Source: Pseudomonadota bacterium (GTDB lineage Bacteria > Pseudomonadota > Alphaproteobacteria > Rhodobacterales > Rhodobacteraceae). From it: a stretch of DNA of 64,000 nt. Positions within the stretch are counted from its first letter, which is position 1, and each line of letters opens with the position of its first letter. Below, in pieces: positions 1 through 8,411 of the stretch. The notes beneath the pieces are model-generated. The model was not told the origin of the DNA and made no database searches. It worked only from the letters and a program-made list of their open reading frames with translations. The stretch spans positions 1 through 64,000 of the forward strand of contig JAIUPC010000004.1 of the NCBI GenBank assembly GCA_020161655.1. The letters run 5' to 3'. The position numbers were made by a program, and so were the translations under genes.

Positions 1-1
1 C

Positions 2-364
2 AAGTCTGGAAAGATTCCTGAGCTTGTCTCTAGGATCCGTAATACGGGTGCTAGCGTCATTTACGTGGGCTACCTACACAGCCCGGGGGTCTATTCGATC
101 GTGGATCATTGCAAGGACGAGGACATCGAATTTGAAAGACGGGTGGCCAATTTTGCTGCGGCGCACGACGGAGTGTTTTTTTTGTCGGTATCGAACCTGA
201 TTCCTGCCGGTGACCGCAGCTTTCACTCAGGGGATATGGTCCATCCCTCTGTTAAAGCGAGCAACTTGGTCGGCAGAAAAATAGCAGAGATCATTCGTAA
301 TGAGAGCAATAGCTTGAACCGCCAAAGCTCCTCGATGTGGCAACAACCAGAGTCTACTCAATAG
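2..364 (+). CDS. C-terminal part of an SGNH/GDSL-hydrolase-like protein (5' end outside window)
   Basis: The reading frame is open from base 2, so the gene begins before the window. The visible 120 residues end with a segment GDMVHPS, which resembles the conserved D-x-x-H block V of SGNH/GDSL hydrolases, where Asp and His complete the catalytic triad. The Ser block would lie outside the window. The preceding residues (alternating beta-strand and helix-like, ending in FLSVSNLIP) fit the last strand of that fold. The family is inferred from this one block, so substrate and role cannot be stated. It converges on the integrase gene, which ends 40 bases away on the other strand. Confidence 0.55.
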   Translation, partial: KSGKIPELVSRIRNTGASVIYVGYLHSPGVYSIVDHCKDEDIEFERRVANFAAAHDGVFFLSVSNLIPAGDRSFHSGDMVHPSVKASNLVGRKIAEIIRNESNSLNRQSSSMWQQPESTQ

Positions 365-403
365 TTTCAATACCTAAGAATGCGGCGTGCGGAAAACCAT
401 GCT

Positions 404-1648
404 CTATCTCACCAAGAATTCCGCCCAGTCTTCCATCATCTGTCGGCGTTTCTCCAGCATGTCCGACCGTCGATAGGCTCGCTCGACTTCGGTGCCGACC
501 TGGTGCGCCAGGGCGATCTCGGCAAGATCTCTCGGGTAGTTCGTCTTTTCGGCGACCCAGTCCCGAAATGTCGAGCGGAGCCCGTGGGGCACGGCGGCGC
601 GGCCATTCCGGGGATCGATCCACCTCGACCTCCCCTCACGAACTTCGGCCTCCTGCATCCGCCGCATCACCGCCGACAAGGTCATGTCGGACATGGCGCC
701 ACCACGACCCGACGGAAACAGATGGATGGAATTCGGAAAGCGAGGCATCTGGCGCAGCAACGCGAGTGCCGCCTGGCTGAGGGGTACCCGGTGTTCCTTC
801 CCCGCCTTCATCCGCTTCGCGAGGATAGTCCACAGCCCTTTGTCGAGATCGACCTCGGACCAGAGTGCGCCCCTCACTTCGCCGGAGCGCGCGGCTGTCA
901 GGACCAGAAACTGCAGCGCCTGCGCCGCGAACCCCGGCTGCTGGCGCAACGAGGCGAACCAATTGGGCACAACATCGATCGGCAAGGCAGGATGGTTCTC
1001 GCCGGCCGCACTAACTCTCCGCTTCGGCAGTAGCTCGCTGAGATTGCCTTTCCAGCGCGCAGGATTGTCGCCCGACCGCATGCCCGAGACGGTCGCCCAG
1101 TCGAGAACCCGCTCGATCCGCCCACGCAGCCGGGAGGCCGTCTCGTTCTTCTCATGCCAAAGGGGATCGAGCACGGCCTTCACGTCCGCGACAGCGATCT
1201 CATCGAGAGACTTCTCGCCTACGACGGGCACCGCATAGCTTCTCAGCGTCGTGCCCCACTGCGCCTGGTGCTTGGCGTTTCGAAGGCCCGCGAGCAATCC
1301 CGAGGCAAGAAACTCCTCGACCGCCTCTTTGAAGGTCTTTCCGTTCCGCTCTGCCGCGAGAAGCTCGGTACGGCGCTGTTTACGCGCTTCGACTGGATCG
1401 GAGCCTGCGGCGATCTCTGCCTTGAGCAGCCGCGCCTTCTCGCGCGCCTCGGCAAGTGTCACCGACGGGAAGCCACCGAGACCGATGTCGCGCCGTTTGA
1501 TGCCAACCATGGTCCGCAATATCCAGGACCTGCCCTCGCCCTCGTTGATCCGCAGGCACAGACCGCTTACACCTCCCACAGGATTCATGCCTAGCTTCTG
1601 AAGCCGCTTCACCTCGATCGCGCTGAGTTCCTTTGCCTTCTTCGGCAT
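404..1648 (-). CDS. P4-type tyrosine integrase (DUF4102 arm-binding domain)
   Basis: A 414-residue site-specific recombinase. The N-terminal ~95 residues have the DUF4102/P4-integrase arm-type DNA-binding layout (GLCLRI, then RDIGLGGFPSVTLAEAREKA). A core-binding domain follows and then the catalytic domain. Visible catalytic residues are Arg in TAARSGEVR (about residue 260), HGLRSTFRDW (H-x-x-R, about 355), the second His in LAHQVG and the nucleophile Tyr in ERAYRRSD (about 391). Length and motifs are complete, so it may be active. P4-type integrases usually insert elements at tRNA 3' ends, but I see no tRNA gene on either side, so the attachment site is not identified. It marks the left side of the accessory region. 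Confidence 0.93.
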   Translation of the reverse strand: MPKKAKELSAIEVKRLQKLGMNPVGGVSGLCLRINEGEGRSWILRTMVGIKRRDIGLGGFPSVTLAEAREKARLLKAEIAAGSDPVEARKQRRTELLAAERNGKTFKEAVEEFLASGLLAGLRNAKHQAQWGTTLRSYAVPVVGEKSLDEIAVADVKAVLDPLWHEKNETASRLRGRIERVLDWATVSGMRSGDNPARWKGNLSELLPKRRVSAAGENHPALPIDVVPNWFASLRQQPGFAAQALQFLVLTAARSGEVRGALWSEVDLDKGLWTILAKRMKAGKEHRVPLSQAALALLRQMPRFPNSIHLFPSGRGGAMSDMTLSAVMRRMQEAEVREGRSRWIDPRNGRAAVPHGLRSTFRDWVAEKTNYPRDLAEIALAHQVGTEVERAYRRSDMLEKRRQMMEDWAEFLVR

Positions 1649-1984
1649 TTGATACCTACATCTTTACCATCATAGAATTTGCCGTTGCTTACTGCCTGGT
1701 GCAGCAGTCTGCAAGCGCGAGTACAAAAGGAATAAAGTGATTTCATATACATGAGCCGCCGGGCTCCGGCTCAATCCGTTGCATAATACTGGGGAATGGC
1801 GGTCACCCCTTCCGCCAGCAACCCCGGTCTCGGTTTCCCCTGCAGATTGTGCGCTGATTTCCCGCGACATTCCGGGCGCTTGCGGGCGTTCGGATTCGGC
1901 TGAGACGCGCCGCGCGGGCGTCCGTGGAGCAATTTTCTGCCCCGGTCTCACCAGGCTGTTTGGGTCGGTGCGGTTTTGGGGATT

Positions 1985-2013
1985 TTCCCTGATAACAGCC
2001 AATTTACAGGGAA
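1985..2013. repeat. Inverted repeat TTCCCTG ... CAGGGAA
   Basis: TTCCCTG at 1985-1991 and CAGGGAA at 2007-2013 form a perfect 7-bp inverted repeat around a 15-base spacer. The same heptamer builds the tandem array at 2104-2173, so this pair is likely an outlying part of the same repeat family. A recombinase or plasmid-protein binding site is possible but unproven. Confidence 0.6.
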
Positions 2014-2103
2014 TTTCGGAAGATTCAGGCCGGACTGCTAAGATTTGGCAGATTTAACGATGATGTTTCAATGGCTTGCGATCAAGTTCCCTAGCGGTCG
2101 GAA

Positions 2104-2173
2104 CAGGGAATTTCTTCCGCGAAACAGGGAATCTTCCAGTGCGATCAGGGAAAGCTAGCCGGAGAGCAGGGAG
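2104..2173 (+). repeat. Four CAGGGAA-type repeats with exact 21-bp period
   Basis: CAGGGAA starts at 2104, 2125 and 2146, and a variant CAGGGAG starts at 2167. All steps are exactly 21 bp, two DNA helical turns, so the motifs lie on one DNA face. The array begins 5 bases beyond the stop codon of the recombinase remnant on the minus strand, where it reads as TTCCCTG. From memory, similar TTCCCTG runs follow serine-recombinase genes in other alphaproteobacteria. Function unknown; the phasing suggests protein binding. Confidence 0.75.
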
Positions 2174-2177
2174 GTCC

Positions 2178-2500
2178 TCACGAGGCAAACGCGAGCAGTC
2201 GTTCCTGGGCGGCCCAATCGACCGGGAGTTTCGTCCGCACCAGCGCCTCGAGATTGAGGAGCAGCGGTTGCGATCCCGAGACGATTGCGTCCTGGATCTT
2301 CGGCGACAGCATGGCGAGCGGGATGACGCGCGCAATATAGCTTTCGGAGGCAGAAGCCGCCTTGGCAATGTCGCAGACAGTGGTGCCGCCGCGCAGCTTG
2401 CCGGCCCAATGTTGGGCGCTGTTGGGCGTTCCCGGAGTGCGCGCAGCATCGCGCGGTCGGGGGCAGGGTATGGTTTGAGGCGGGCATCCGACTCGTAGTG
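2178..2500 (-). pseudogene. Decayed C-terminal fragment of a serine recombinase
   Basis: The last ~70 codons read clearly: a helix-turn-helix-like segment (CDIAKAASASESYIARVIPLA), then LSPKIQDAIVSG and a terminal LPVDWAAQERLLAF. This pattern matches the C-terminal tail of large serine recombinases found in alphaproteobacterial mobile elements. Upstream, about 2420-2500, the similarity continues in a second frame (PDRAMLRALRE), which implies a frameshift. The catalytic resolvase domain is missing. The assignment rests on remembered family patterns; the fragment is too short for function. Confidence 0.6.
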
Positions 2501-2579
2501 ATGCACTACGGCGGTACCGCCTTCGCTTTGGACTGTCGAGGACCCGCTGTATCGGCGCCGCGTCGAGGTCAGTGATCAT

Positions 2580-2800
2580 ACGGTGCGGCATTGCAAGACC
2601 TGGGCATCGCCGACAAGGAGGAAACCGGGCGCTGGCGCAACAACCGGGCCGCGACCTCATACTTGCCGTTCCGACGGCGGGAGCAGGCGATGCTGCGGTT
2701 CCGTCGGATGCGAACGTGCAGAAGTTCGCCGCTGTCCACCCCTCTGTCTCAAACCACGTCAGCCAGAAACGCAGTCTCTCCACGCCGAGCCAACTTCAAG
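2580..2800 (+). pseudogene. 3' fragment of an IS6-family transposase
   Basis: The frame starting near 2580 reads AALQDLGIADKEETGRW then NNRA.TSYLPFRRREQAMLRFRRMRT, closely matching the C-terminal third of the intact IS6-type transposase at 45531-46235 (NNRAENSHLPFRRRERAMLRF). The catalytic Glu of NNRAEN is replaced by Ala-Thr. After RMRT the match shifts frame (VQKFAAVHPSVSNH) and stops near 2800. The N-terminal two thirds are absent. It overlaps the last codons of the phosphate acyltransferase gene on the opposite strand, so an IS-linked deletion probably created this junction. Confidence 0.85.
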
Positions 2801-3707
2801 GCGCCTCACCCATCCGCACGGCGGCGGCCAGCAGTAGACCAAGACGCCGCTGCTCTGCCCCGTCCGCGCGGGAATTCAGCAGGACCGGCACCCGGGCGCC
2901 CATCACGATGCTGGCGGTGCGGGCCTGGCCGTGCAGTTTCCAGGCCTTGACCGTGGCATTGCCCGCCTCGATCGACGGGAAGAGGATCAGGTCGGCCCGG
3001 CCCGCCACGGGCGATGCGGCGAAGCCCTTCTTGGCCGCAGCGGCCTCGGACAGAGCCACGTCATAGCCGAAGGGGCCATCGACAAGCATCGTCCCGTCGC
3101 CGGTCGCCACCTCGTCGCGCAGCGCGGCGGCATCGGTCGTCGCGGGCTGAGAGGGATGGATCTTTTCCGACGCGGCGATGGCGGCGATGCGCAGAGGCTC
3201 CACACCCAGTCCGCGGAACAGCGGCACGGCATTGCGCAGGATCGCGCGCTTCTGGTCCAGCGTCGGCAGAACAAGAATGCCGTTGTCCGTCGCCCCGATC
3301 AGGCGCGGGACCGAGGGCATTTCGGCCAGCGTGACGTTCGACAACACATCTGAGGCGCGGAGACCCGTCTCGCGCGCGACGACCGCGCGCAGATAGGCGG
3401 CGCTGTCCACACTGCCTTTCACGAGCGCATCCGCCTCGCCCGCGCGGACCGCTGCCACGGCGGCGGCGGCGGCCTCCGTGGCGGTCGTGGCAGGACGCAG
3501 GACGACATGCGGGGCAAGCGCAGCCGGCAGGAGGGCCGCGATACGGTCGGCATCGCCCGCCAGAACCGCCCCGCAGATCAGCCCTTCGGCCAGCGCGGCA
3601 GCCAGGGCATCCAGCATGGCCGCGTCATCGGCGCCGGCCACGGCCGGGCGCAGCGGCGGGCGCCCTTTCAGCGCGACCTCAAGCGCAGAGAAGCTGCGGA
3701 TCACCAT
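2796..3707 (-). CDS. ptb: Phosphate acetyl/butyryltransferase
   Basis: A 303-residue protein of the phosphate acetyl/butaryl transferase family, which exchanges CoA and phosphate: acyl-CoA + Pi to acyl phosphate + CoA. Recognisable segments are ALVKGSVDSAAYLRAV, DGPFGYDVALSEAAAAKKG and a PSIEAGNATVKAWK block late in the protein, in the order usual for Ptb/Pta C-terminal domains. I chose ATG 3707 because it overlaps the butyrate kinase stop in an ATGGTGA junction; the open frame upstream is a shadow. Together with the kinase it would turn an acyl-CoA into the free acid and ATP. The stop codon lies inside the IS6 remnant, so the native C-terminus may have been changed slightly. Acyl chain length cannot be read from sequence. 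Confidence 0.88.
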   Translation of the reverse strand: MVIRSFSALEVALKGRPPLRPAVAGADDAAMLDALAAALAEGLICGAVLAGDADRIAALLPAALAPHVVLRPATTATEAAAAAVAAVRAGEADALVKGSVDSAAYLRAVVARETGLRASDVLSNVTLAEMPSVPRLIGATDNGILVLPTLDQKRAILRNAVPLFRGLGVEPLRIAAIAASEKIHPSQPATTDAAALRDEVATGDGTMLVDGPFGYDVALSEAAAAKKGFAASPVAGRADLILFPSIEAGNATVKAWKLHGQARTASIVMGARVPVLLNSRADGAEQRRLGLLLAAAVRMGEAP

Positions 3708-4810
3708 GGCATCGGCTCCACCTCGGGCGTCACGGGCCAGTGCCGCGCGACCTCGCCTCCCGCAAGAACGCGGGCGGCACCAGCCGCCAGCGCCTCGCTT
3801 TCGTGACTGCCAGGGAAGCAGGTGACGGGGGCGAAGCCGCCGATCCGGTCCGTCAGGGCCCTTGTCAGGCGGTGCGACTGGGCCATGCCGCCGGTCAGGA
3901 TGATCCCGTCGGGGCGAAAGTCCAGCACGGCAGCCATGCTCCCGATTGCCTTGCCGATCTGGTAGACCATCGCCTCCCAAACCAGACGGGCCTTCACGTC
4001 GCCTGCATCGACCATCGCTTCGACGAGGCGCATGTCCTTGGTGCCGAGAAAAGCGAAGACCCCGCCTTGTCCGTAAAGCCGGCGCTTGAGCTCTTCCTTG
4101 CCGAAACGGCCGGAATAGCACAGGTCGATCAGCGCCATCGGCGGCAAGCCCCCAGCCCGTTCCGGCGAGAAGGGGGAGTTCTCCATCCGGTTGGTGCTGT
4201 CGATGATCCGGCCCTCGCGGATCGCGGCCACGGAGATGCCCGCGCCCAGATGGGCGACCACGGCGTCAAGCGCTTCGAACGGCTTGCCAAGCTGCCCGGC
4301 CAGTTTCCGTCCGCAAGCGCGGATGTTCAGCGCATGGACGAAGGAGAACCGAGGAATGTCCGGACAGCCCGACACCCGCGCGACCGGAGGCAATTCGTCC
4401 ACCGAGACCGGGTCCACGACAAAGGCCGGACAACCCGCGGCGAGGGCAATCAGCCGCGCCAGAGGCGCGCCAAGGTTCGAGGCGTGGTGATGCACGGGCC
4501 GATGCAGCGCGAAGTCCACCAGCGCCTCATCCACCGCGATCACCCCGGCCGGCACCGGAGAGAGCATGCCCCCCCGGCCCGCCACCGCCGCCAGCGTCAC
4601 CCCGCCCGGAACCGCATCCAGAAACCCCTGCACCGCCGCTGCCCGGAACGGCAGTTGCGCGGCGATGCTGTCGAACCGCGCCATGACCGCCTCGTCATGG
4701 CTGATCGTTTCGTCCAGAACCGGCCGAACCTCGCCGCCCTCGCGCAGGAACAGCCCGATCCGGGTCGTCGTCGTGCCGGGATTGATTGTCAGGATCATCG
4801 GCTTCGGCAT
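3701..4810 (-). CDS. buk: Butyrate kinase
   Basis: A 369-residue acetokinase-family enzyme, acyl phosphate + ADP to carboxylate + ATP. The N-terminal TINPGTTTTRIGLF is the phosphate-binding entry motif; VVAHLGAGISVAA and the late DGIILTGGMAQS are typical of Buk rather than acetate kinase. Length is normal for the family. It lies 3 bases after the dehydrogenase gene and overlaps ptb by 7 bases, so translation is probably coupled. A branched-chain or other short acyl substrate is equally possible. Confidence 0.92.
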   Translation of the reverse strand: MPKPMILTINPGTTTTRIGLFLREGGEVRPVLDETISHDEAVMARFDSIAAQLPFRAAAVQGFLDAVPGGVTLAAVAGRGGMLSPVPAGVIAVDEALVDFALHRPVHHHASNLGAPLARLIALAAGCPAFVVDPVSVDELPPVARVSGCPDIPRFSFVHALNIRACGRKLAGQLGKPFEALDAVVAHLGAGISVAAIREGRIIDSTNRMENSPFSPERAGGLPPMALIDLCYSGRFGKEELKRRLYGQGGVFAFLGTKDMRLVEAMVDAGDVKARLVWEAMVYQIGKAIGSMAAVLDFRPDGIILTGGMAQSHRLTRALTDRIGGFAPVTCFPGSHESEALAAGAARVLAGGEVARHWPVTPEVEPMPW

Positions 4811-4813
4811 GGT

Positions 4814-6253
4814 TCAACCCCCGAAGCTGTAGGCGGTCTTGACCGTGGTGTAGAACTCCACAGCCTGCCGGCCTTGTTCGCGCGAGCCGTGCGAGCTGCC
4901 CTTGGTGCCGCCGAAGGGCACATGGAAATCCACCCCCGCCGTGGGCAGGTTGACCATGACCATCCCCGCCCGCGCCCCGTGCCGGAAGGCGCGGGCATGT
5001 TTCAGCGATCCGGTGCAGATGCCCGCCGACAGGCCGTAGTCGCTGTCATTGGCGACGGACAGGGCCTCGTCGAAGTCGCGGACCCGGATCACGGCGGCGC
5101 AGGGGCCGAAGATTTCCTCTCGGGCGACGCGCATGGTGCTCTGCGCATTCAGGAACAGCGCTGGGCGCTGGAAGAAGCCGTCGGTTGGGCCGCCCGACTG
5201 CCCGCCGCCGATCACTTCGCAGCCTTCGGCGTGGGCAAGTTCTATGTAGGCGAGGTTGGACTGCAACTGCGCCGAAGAGACGACCGGGCCGATCTGGCTG
5301 GCGGGGTCCAGTGCCGGCCCGACCCGCAGCGCTTGCATTGCCTCGGTCAGCCGGGCAACGAAGGCGTCGTGGATGCCCGCCTGCAGGATCAGCCGAGACG
5401 AGGCGGTGCAGCGCTGTCCGGTCGAGAAGAACGCGCCGTTCAGGCAGGCCGCCACGGCAATGTCCAGATCGGCATCGTCCAGCACCACCATTGGGTTCTT
5501 GCCGCCCATTTCCAGCTGCAGCTTTTTCATCCCCGCAGCGGCACCGCGGGCGATGGCCCGGCCCGTAGCGACAGATCCGGTGAACGAGATCGCGGTGACC
5601 AGCGAATGGTCCGCCATTGCGCGGCCAACGACCGAGCCAGGCCCCATGACCAGGTTGAAGATGCCGGGCGGGCAGCCTTCCTCGTGGATGATGCGGGCCA
5701 GATGGTGCGCGGTGCCGGGAACCAATTCGGCCGGCTTCAGCAGAACCGCATTGCCATAGGCCAGCGCCGGAGCGACCTTCCAGGCCGGGATCGCGGCGGG
5801 GAAGTTCCAGGGCGTGATCAGGCCGATGACGCCGACGGGTTCGCGCGTGACCTCGATATCAACGCCGGGGCGGACCGAGGCTATGGCCTCGCCAGGGATG
5901 CGCAGGGCCTCGCCGCCGTAGAAGCGGAAGATCTGCGCGGCGCGGCGGACCTCGGCGATGGCTTCGGGCAGGATCTTGCCTTCCTCGCGCGCCAGCATCT
6001 GGCCGATGGCCTCGGCCTCGGCGTCGATGCGGCGGGCGATGCGGTCCAGAAGCTCGGCCCGGACCAAGGGGCCCCTGGCCTGCCAGGGGGTCAGCGCGGC
6101 ATGGGCCGCTCGCGCGGCGCGGTCCACGTCTTCGGCGGTGGCCGAGGCATAGAGCCCGATCAGGTCGGACCGGTCGGACGGATTGCGGTTTTCGGTCAGA
6201 TGGTCGCCCGGCAGCCAGGCGCCGTCGATCAGGTTCAGATGCGGGTCAGTCAT
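4814..6253 (-). CDS. NAD(P)-dependent aldehyde dehydrogenase, semialdehyde type
   Basis: A 479-residue aldehyde dehydrogenase. TPWNFPAAIPAWKVAPAL carries the catalytic Asn, LEMGGKNP the general-base Glu, and STGQRCTASSRLI the catalytic Cys. The form of the last two motifs resembles alpha-ketoglutarate-semialdehyde and related semialdehyde dehydrogenases more than acetaldehyde enzymes. ATG 6253 is preferred to the upstream start because GAAGGA precedes it at good spacing. It lies between the aminotransferase and butyrate kinase genes, so it probably oxidises the semialdehyde made by the aminotransferase, such as succinate or glutarate semialdehyde. Exact chain length is unknown. Confidence 0.9.
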   Translation of the reverse strand: MTDPHLNLIDGAWLPGDHLTENRNPSDRSDLIGLYASATAEDVDRAARAAHAALTPWQARGPLVRAELLDRIARRIDAEAEAIGQMLAREEGKILPEAIAEVRRAAQIFRFYGGEALRIPGEAIASVRPGVDIEVTREPVGVIGLITPWNFPAAIPAWKVAPALAYGNAVLLKPAELVPGTAHHLARIIHEEGCPPGIFNLVMGPGSVVGRAMADHSLVTAISFTGSVATGRAIARGAAAGMKKLQLEMGGKNPMVVLDDADLDIAVAACLNGAFFSTGQRCTASSRLILQAGIHDAFVARLTEAMQALRVGPALDPASQIGPVVSSAQLQSNLAYIELAHAEGCEVIGGGQSGGPTDGFFQRPALFLNAQSTMRVAREEIFGPCAAVIRVRDFDEALSVANDSDYGLSAGICTGSLKHARAFRHGARAGMVMVNLPTAGVDFHVPFGGTKGSSHGSREQGRQAVEFYTTVKTAYSFGG

Positions 6254-6336
6254 TGCGGTCAGTCCTTCGGGCAATGCAGGGCTATCCCCTGCCCGGGACG
6301 GGCAGGCAGGGGCAGGTCGACAGGGTTGGCGAAGGG

Positions 6337-7632
6337 TCAGGCGGCCAGCTTCATCGCCGCCGCCTCAAGCGCGGCTTCCAGGATATCGAGCGCCTCGTGC
6401 AGTTGATCCATCGGGATGGTCAGCGGCGGCAACAGGCGGATGACGTTGTAGCGCGTGCCGCAGGACAGAAGGATCAGGCCGCGCGCCTCCGCCTCGGCCA
6501 CCACGGCTGCGGTCAGAGCGGCGTCGGGCGCGTTGGTCGCGCGGTCGGTCACCAGTTCCAGCGCGTTCATCGCGCCCAGTCCTCGCACATCGCCGATGCA
6601 TTCCATGCCCCGCAGCGACGAGATCTGCGTCAGGCGGGCGCGGATCACCTCGCCGATCTCGACCGCGCGGGTGCAAAGATCCTCGTCCCGGATCACATCC
6701 AGCACCGCATGGGCCGCAGCGACCGCGAGCGGGTTGCCGGCCTAGGTGCCATCCAATCCGCCGGGATTGGGCGCATCCACGATCTCGGCCCGGCCCGTCA
6801 CCGCTGAAAGCGGGAAGCCACCGGCCAGACCCTTGGCCATAACCACCAGATCGGGCACCACATTGGAATGGTCGAAGCCGAACATCCGGCCCGTACGAGC
6901 CATGCCGGCCTGCACCTCGTCGGCGATCAGGACGATGCCGTGCTGGTCGCAAATTTCACGCAGCGCGCGCAGGAAACCGAACGGGGCGATGTTGAAGCCC
7001 CCCTCGCCCTGGACGGGTTCGATGATGATGGCGGCAATGCGCTCGGGGTCGACGGACGAGGCGAAGAGGCGCTCCAGCTGGCCCAGAGCCTCAACCTCGG
7101 TCACGCCGTGGAAGGCGTTCGGGAAGGGTGCGTGGGCGACCTCGGGCGGCATGGCGCCGAAGCCCTTCTTGTAGGGCGCGACCTTGCCCGTCAGCGCCAT
7201 CCCCAAGAGGGTGCGGCCGTGGAACGCGCCAGAGAACGAGATCACGCCGGACCGTCCGGTGAAGGCGCGGGCCATCTTGATCGCGTTCTCGACCGCCTCG
7301 GCCCCGGTGGTGACCAGCATGGTCTTCTTGGCGAAATCACCCGGCGTGGCCTCGTTCAGCCGTTCGGCGAGCGCGATGTAGCTCTCATAGGGGGCGACGT
7401 GAAAGCAGGTGTGGGTGAAGGCCTGCGCCTGCTCCGCGACCGCCGCCATCACGCGCGGGTGGCGGTGACCGGTGTTGTTCACCGCGATCCCCGCCGCGAA
7501 GTCGAGGAAACGCCGCCCCTCGGCATTCCAAAGCTCGGCATTCTCGGCGCGCGCGGCGTAGATGCCGCGGGTGGCGACGCCACGGGCAACGGCGGCGGAT
7601 TTGCGGGTGGCAAGTCGGGCAGATTCGGTCAT
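6337..7632 (-). pseudogene. gabT: 4-aminobutyrate-type aminotransferase with one in-frame TAG
   Basis: A class III PLP-dependent aminotransferase of 431 codons, similar to GabT/DavT, which moves the omega-amino group of GABA or 5-aminovalerate to 2-oxoglutarate. LIADEVQAG (cofactor Asp) and VVMAKGLAGG (Schiff-base Lys) are intact. At 6742-6744 the codon after GGLDGT is TAG; family members usually have Tyr in the segment GTYAGNPLA, so one base change from TAC or TAT would explain it. The frame then continues uninterrupted for 134 more codons to a natural TGA, with good similarity (GDVRGLGAMNALEL, LLSCGTRYNVIRLLPPL). No frameshift or other stop is seen, so the change is recent, a sequencing error, or read through by a suppressor tRNA. 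ATG 7632 has AGGAG 8 bases upstream. Confidence 0.88.
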
Positions 7633-7672
7633 GGCGATGCTCCTGCGAACCAGATGCGACGGGGCTAGCATT

Positions 7673-7710
7673 GCTCAAAATATTGCGCAAACTATTTTGT
7701 GATATTGAGC
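7673..7710. promoter_or_regulatory. Candidate operator between gabT-like gene and XRE-cupin regulator
   Basis: In the divergent intergenic region GCTCAA at 7673-7678 is mirrored by TTGAGC at 7705-7710, and between them lies the perfect 8-bp palindrome TTGCGCAA (7683-7690). The stretch is much more AT-rich than its neighbours. The position suits control of both divergent genes by the XRE regulator. Inferred only from symmetry and place. Confidence 0.45.
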
Positions 7711-7779
7711 GTCTCGCGACAAAAGATTGTGCACTTCGCCGACAAGACCTATTGTCCAGAAAACAGCAGGGCGTTTCGC

Positions 7780-8358
7780 ATGCAGGAATTCAACGTCGGC
7801 GAGCGACTTCGCCAGATGCGGCTGGCGGCAGGAATGTCGCAAAGACAGCTGGCCGAGGCCTCGGGCGTGCCGCATGGTCAGGTCTCGATGATCGAAACCA
7901 ATCGCTCCAGCCCTTCCGTGGCATCCTTGCGCAAGATTCTGGGCGGTCTTTCGGTATCGATGTCCGAATTCTTCGAACCCGACGCCCCGATCAGCCAGTC
8001 GGTATTCTTCAAACCGCACGAGATGCGCGACCTGACAACGCGGCTTTATTCCGCGCTGGACGATCCACGCGGGAAGATCACCCTTCAGCAGGTGGGCGAC
8101 GCCAAGGCGCACAGCCTGCAGATCCTTTACGAACGCTACGAACCGGGCGCGGATACCGGCGCGCAGATGCTGGAGCATGTCTCGCATGAAGGCGGCATCG
8201 TCATCGCGGGCGAGATCGAAGTGACCGTGGGTGACCAATGCGCCGTGCTGAAGGCTGGCGACAGCTATCTCTTCGATTCCACCCATCCCCACCGCTTCCG
8301 CAACATCGGCGACCGCGAGGCGGTGGTCGTGTCGGCTTGCACGCCGCCTTATCTGTAA
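7780..8358 (+). CDS. XRE-family regulator with C-terminal cupin (PuuR-like)
   Basis: A 192-residue cytoplasmic DNA-binding regulator. The first ~65 residues form an XRE helix-turn-helix (GERLRQMRLAAGMSQRQLAEASG ... SMIETNRSSPSVASLRKI shortened here), and the C-terminal half is a cupin sensor (GADTGAQMLEHVSHEGG, then LKAGDSYLFDSTHPHRF). This architecture is that of PuuR, which represses putrescine/GABA catabolism. ATG 7780 was chosen because it sits just before the HTH; the upstream extension lacks domain similarity. It is divergent from the GABA-type aminotransferase, the usual arrangement for a local regulator of omega-amino-acid catabolism. Confidence 0.88.
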   Translation: MQEFNVGERLRQMRLAAGMSQRQLAEASGVPHGQVSMIETNRSSPSVASLRKILGGLSVSMSEFFEPDAPISQSVFFKPHEMRDLTTRLYSALDDPRGKITLQQVGDAKAHSLQILYERYEPGADTGAQMLEHVSHEGGIVIAGEIEVTVGDQCAVLKAGDSYLFDSTHPHRFRNIGDREAVVVSACTPPYL

Positions 8359-8367
8359 ACGGGGAAA

Positions 8368-8387
8368 CGCGGGTCCATCGACCCGCG
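8368..8387. terminator. Hairpin between convergent genes
   Basis: CGCGGGT (8368-8374) pairs perfectly with ACCCGCG (8381-8387) around a 6-base loop. It lies between the convergent ends of the XRE regulator (8358) and the binding-protein gene (8412). No clear T-run follows on either strand, so termination is inferred from position and stem only. Confidence 0.45.
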
Positions 8388-8411
8388 CCCCCTGAAGGCA
8401 TCTTGGCGAGG

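Larger units (their letters stand above)
1649..2177. other. Gene-free stretch between integrase and recombinase remnant
   Basis: About 530 bases without a supportable gene. The only structure I see is at the right: an inverted TTCCCTG/CAGGGAA pair and a tandem 21-bp repeat array, listed separately. The ORFs that can be drawn here have no recognisable domain and overlap each other on both strands. Confidence 0.6.

Noticed and set aside
404-2050. tRNA-linked attachment site for the integrase
   Set aside because: I searched both flanks by eye for a tRNA-like cloverleaf or a duplicated 3' tRNA segment and found none.
3740-6406. 888-codon open frame on the plus strand
   Set aside because: It runs antisense across three clear enzyme genes (ptb, buk, aldehyde dehydrogenase), has no domain and is Arg/Gly/Gln-rich. 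It is a shadow caused by high GC.
6742-6744. TAG as a pyrrolysine codon
   Set aside because: No pyl genes are visible, the position is a Tyr in relatives, and one base change explains it.
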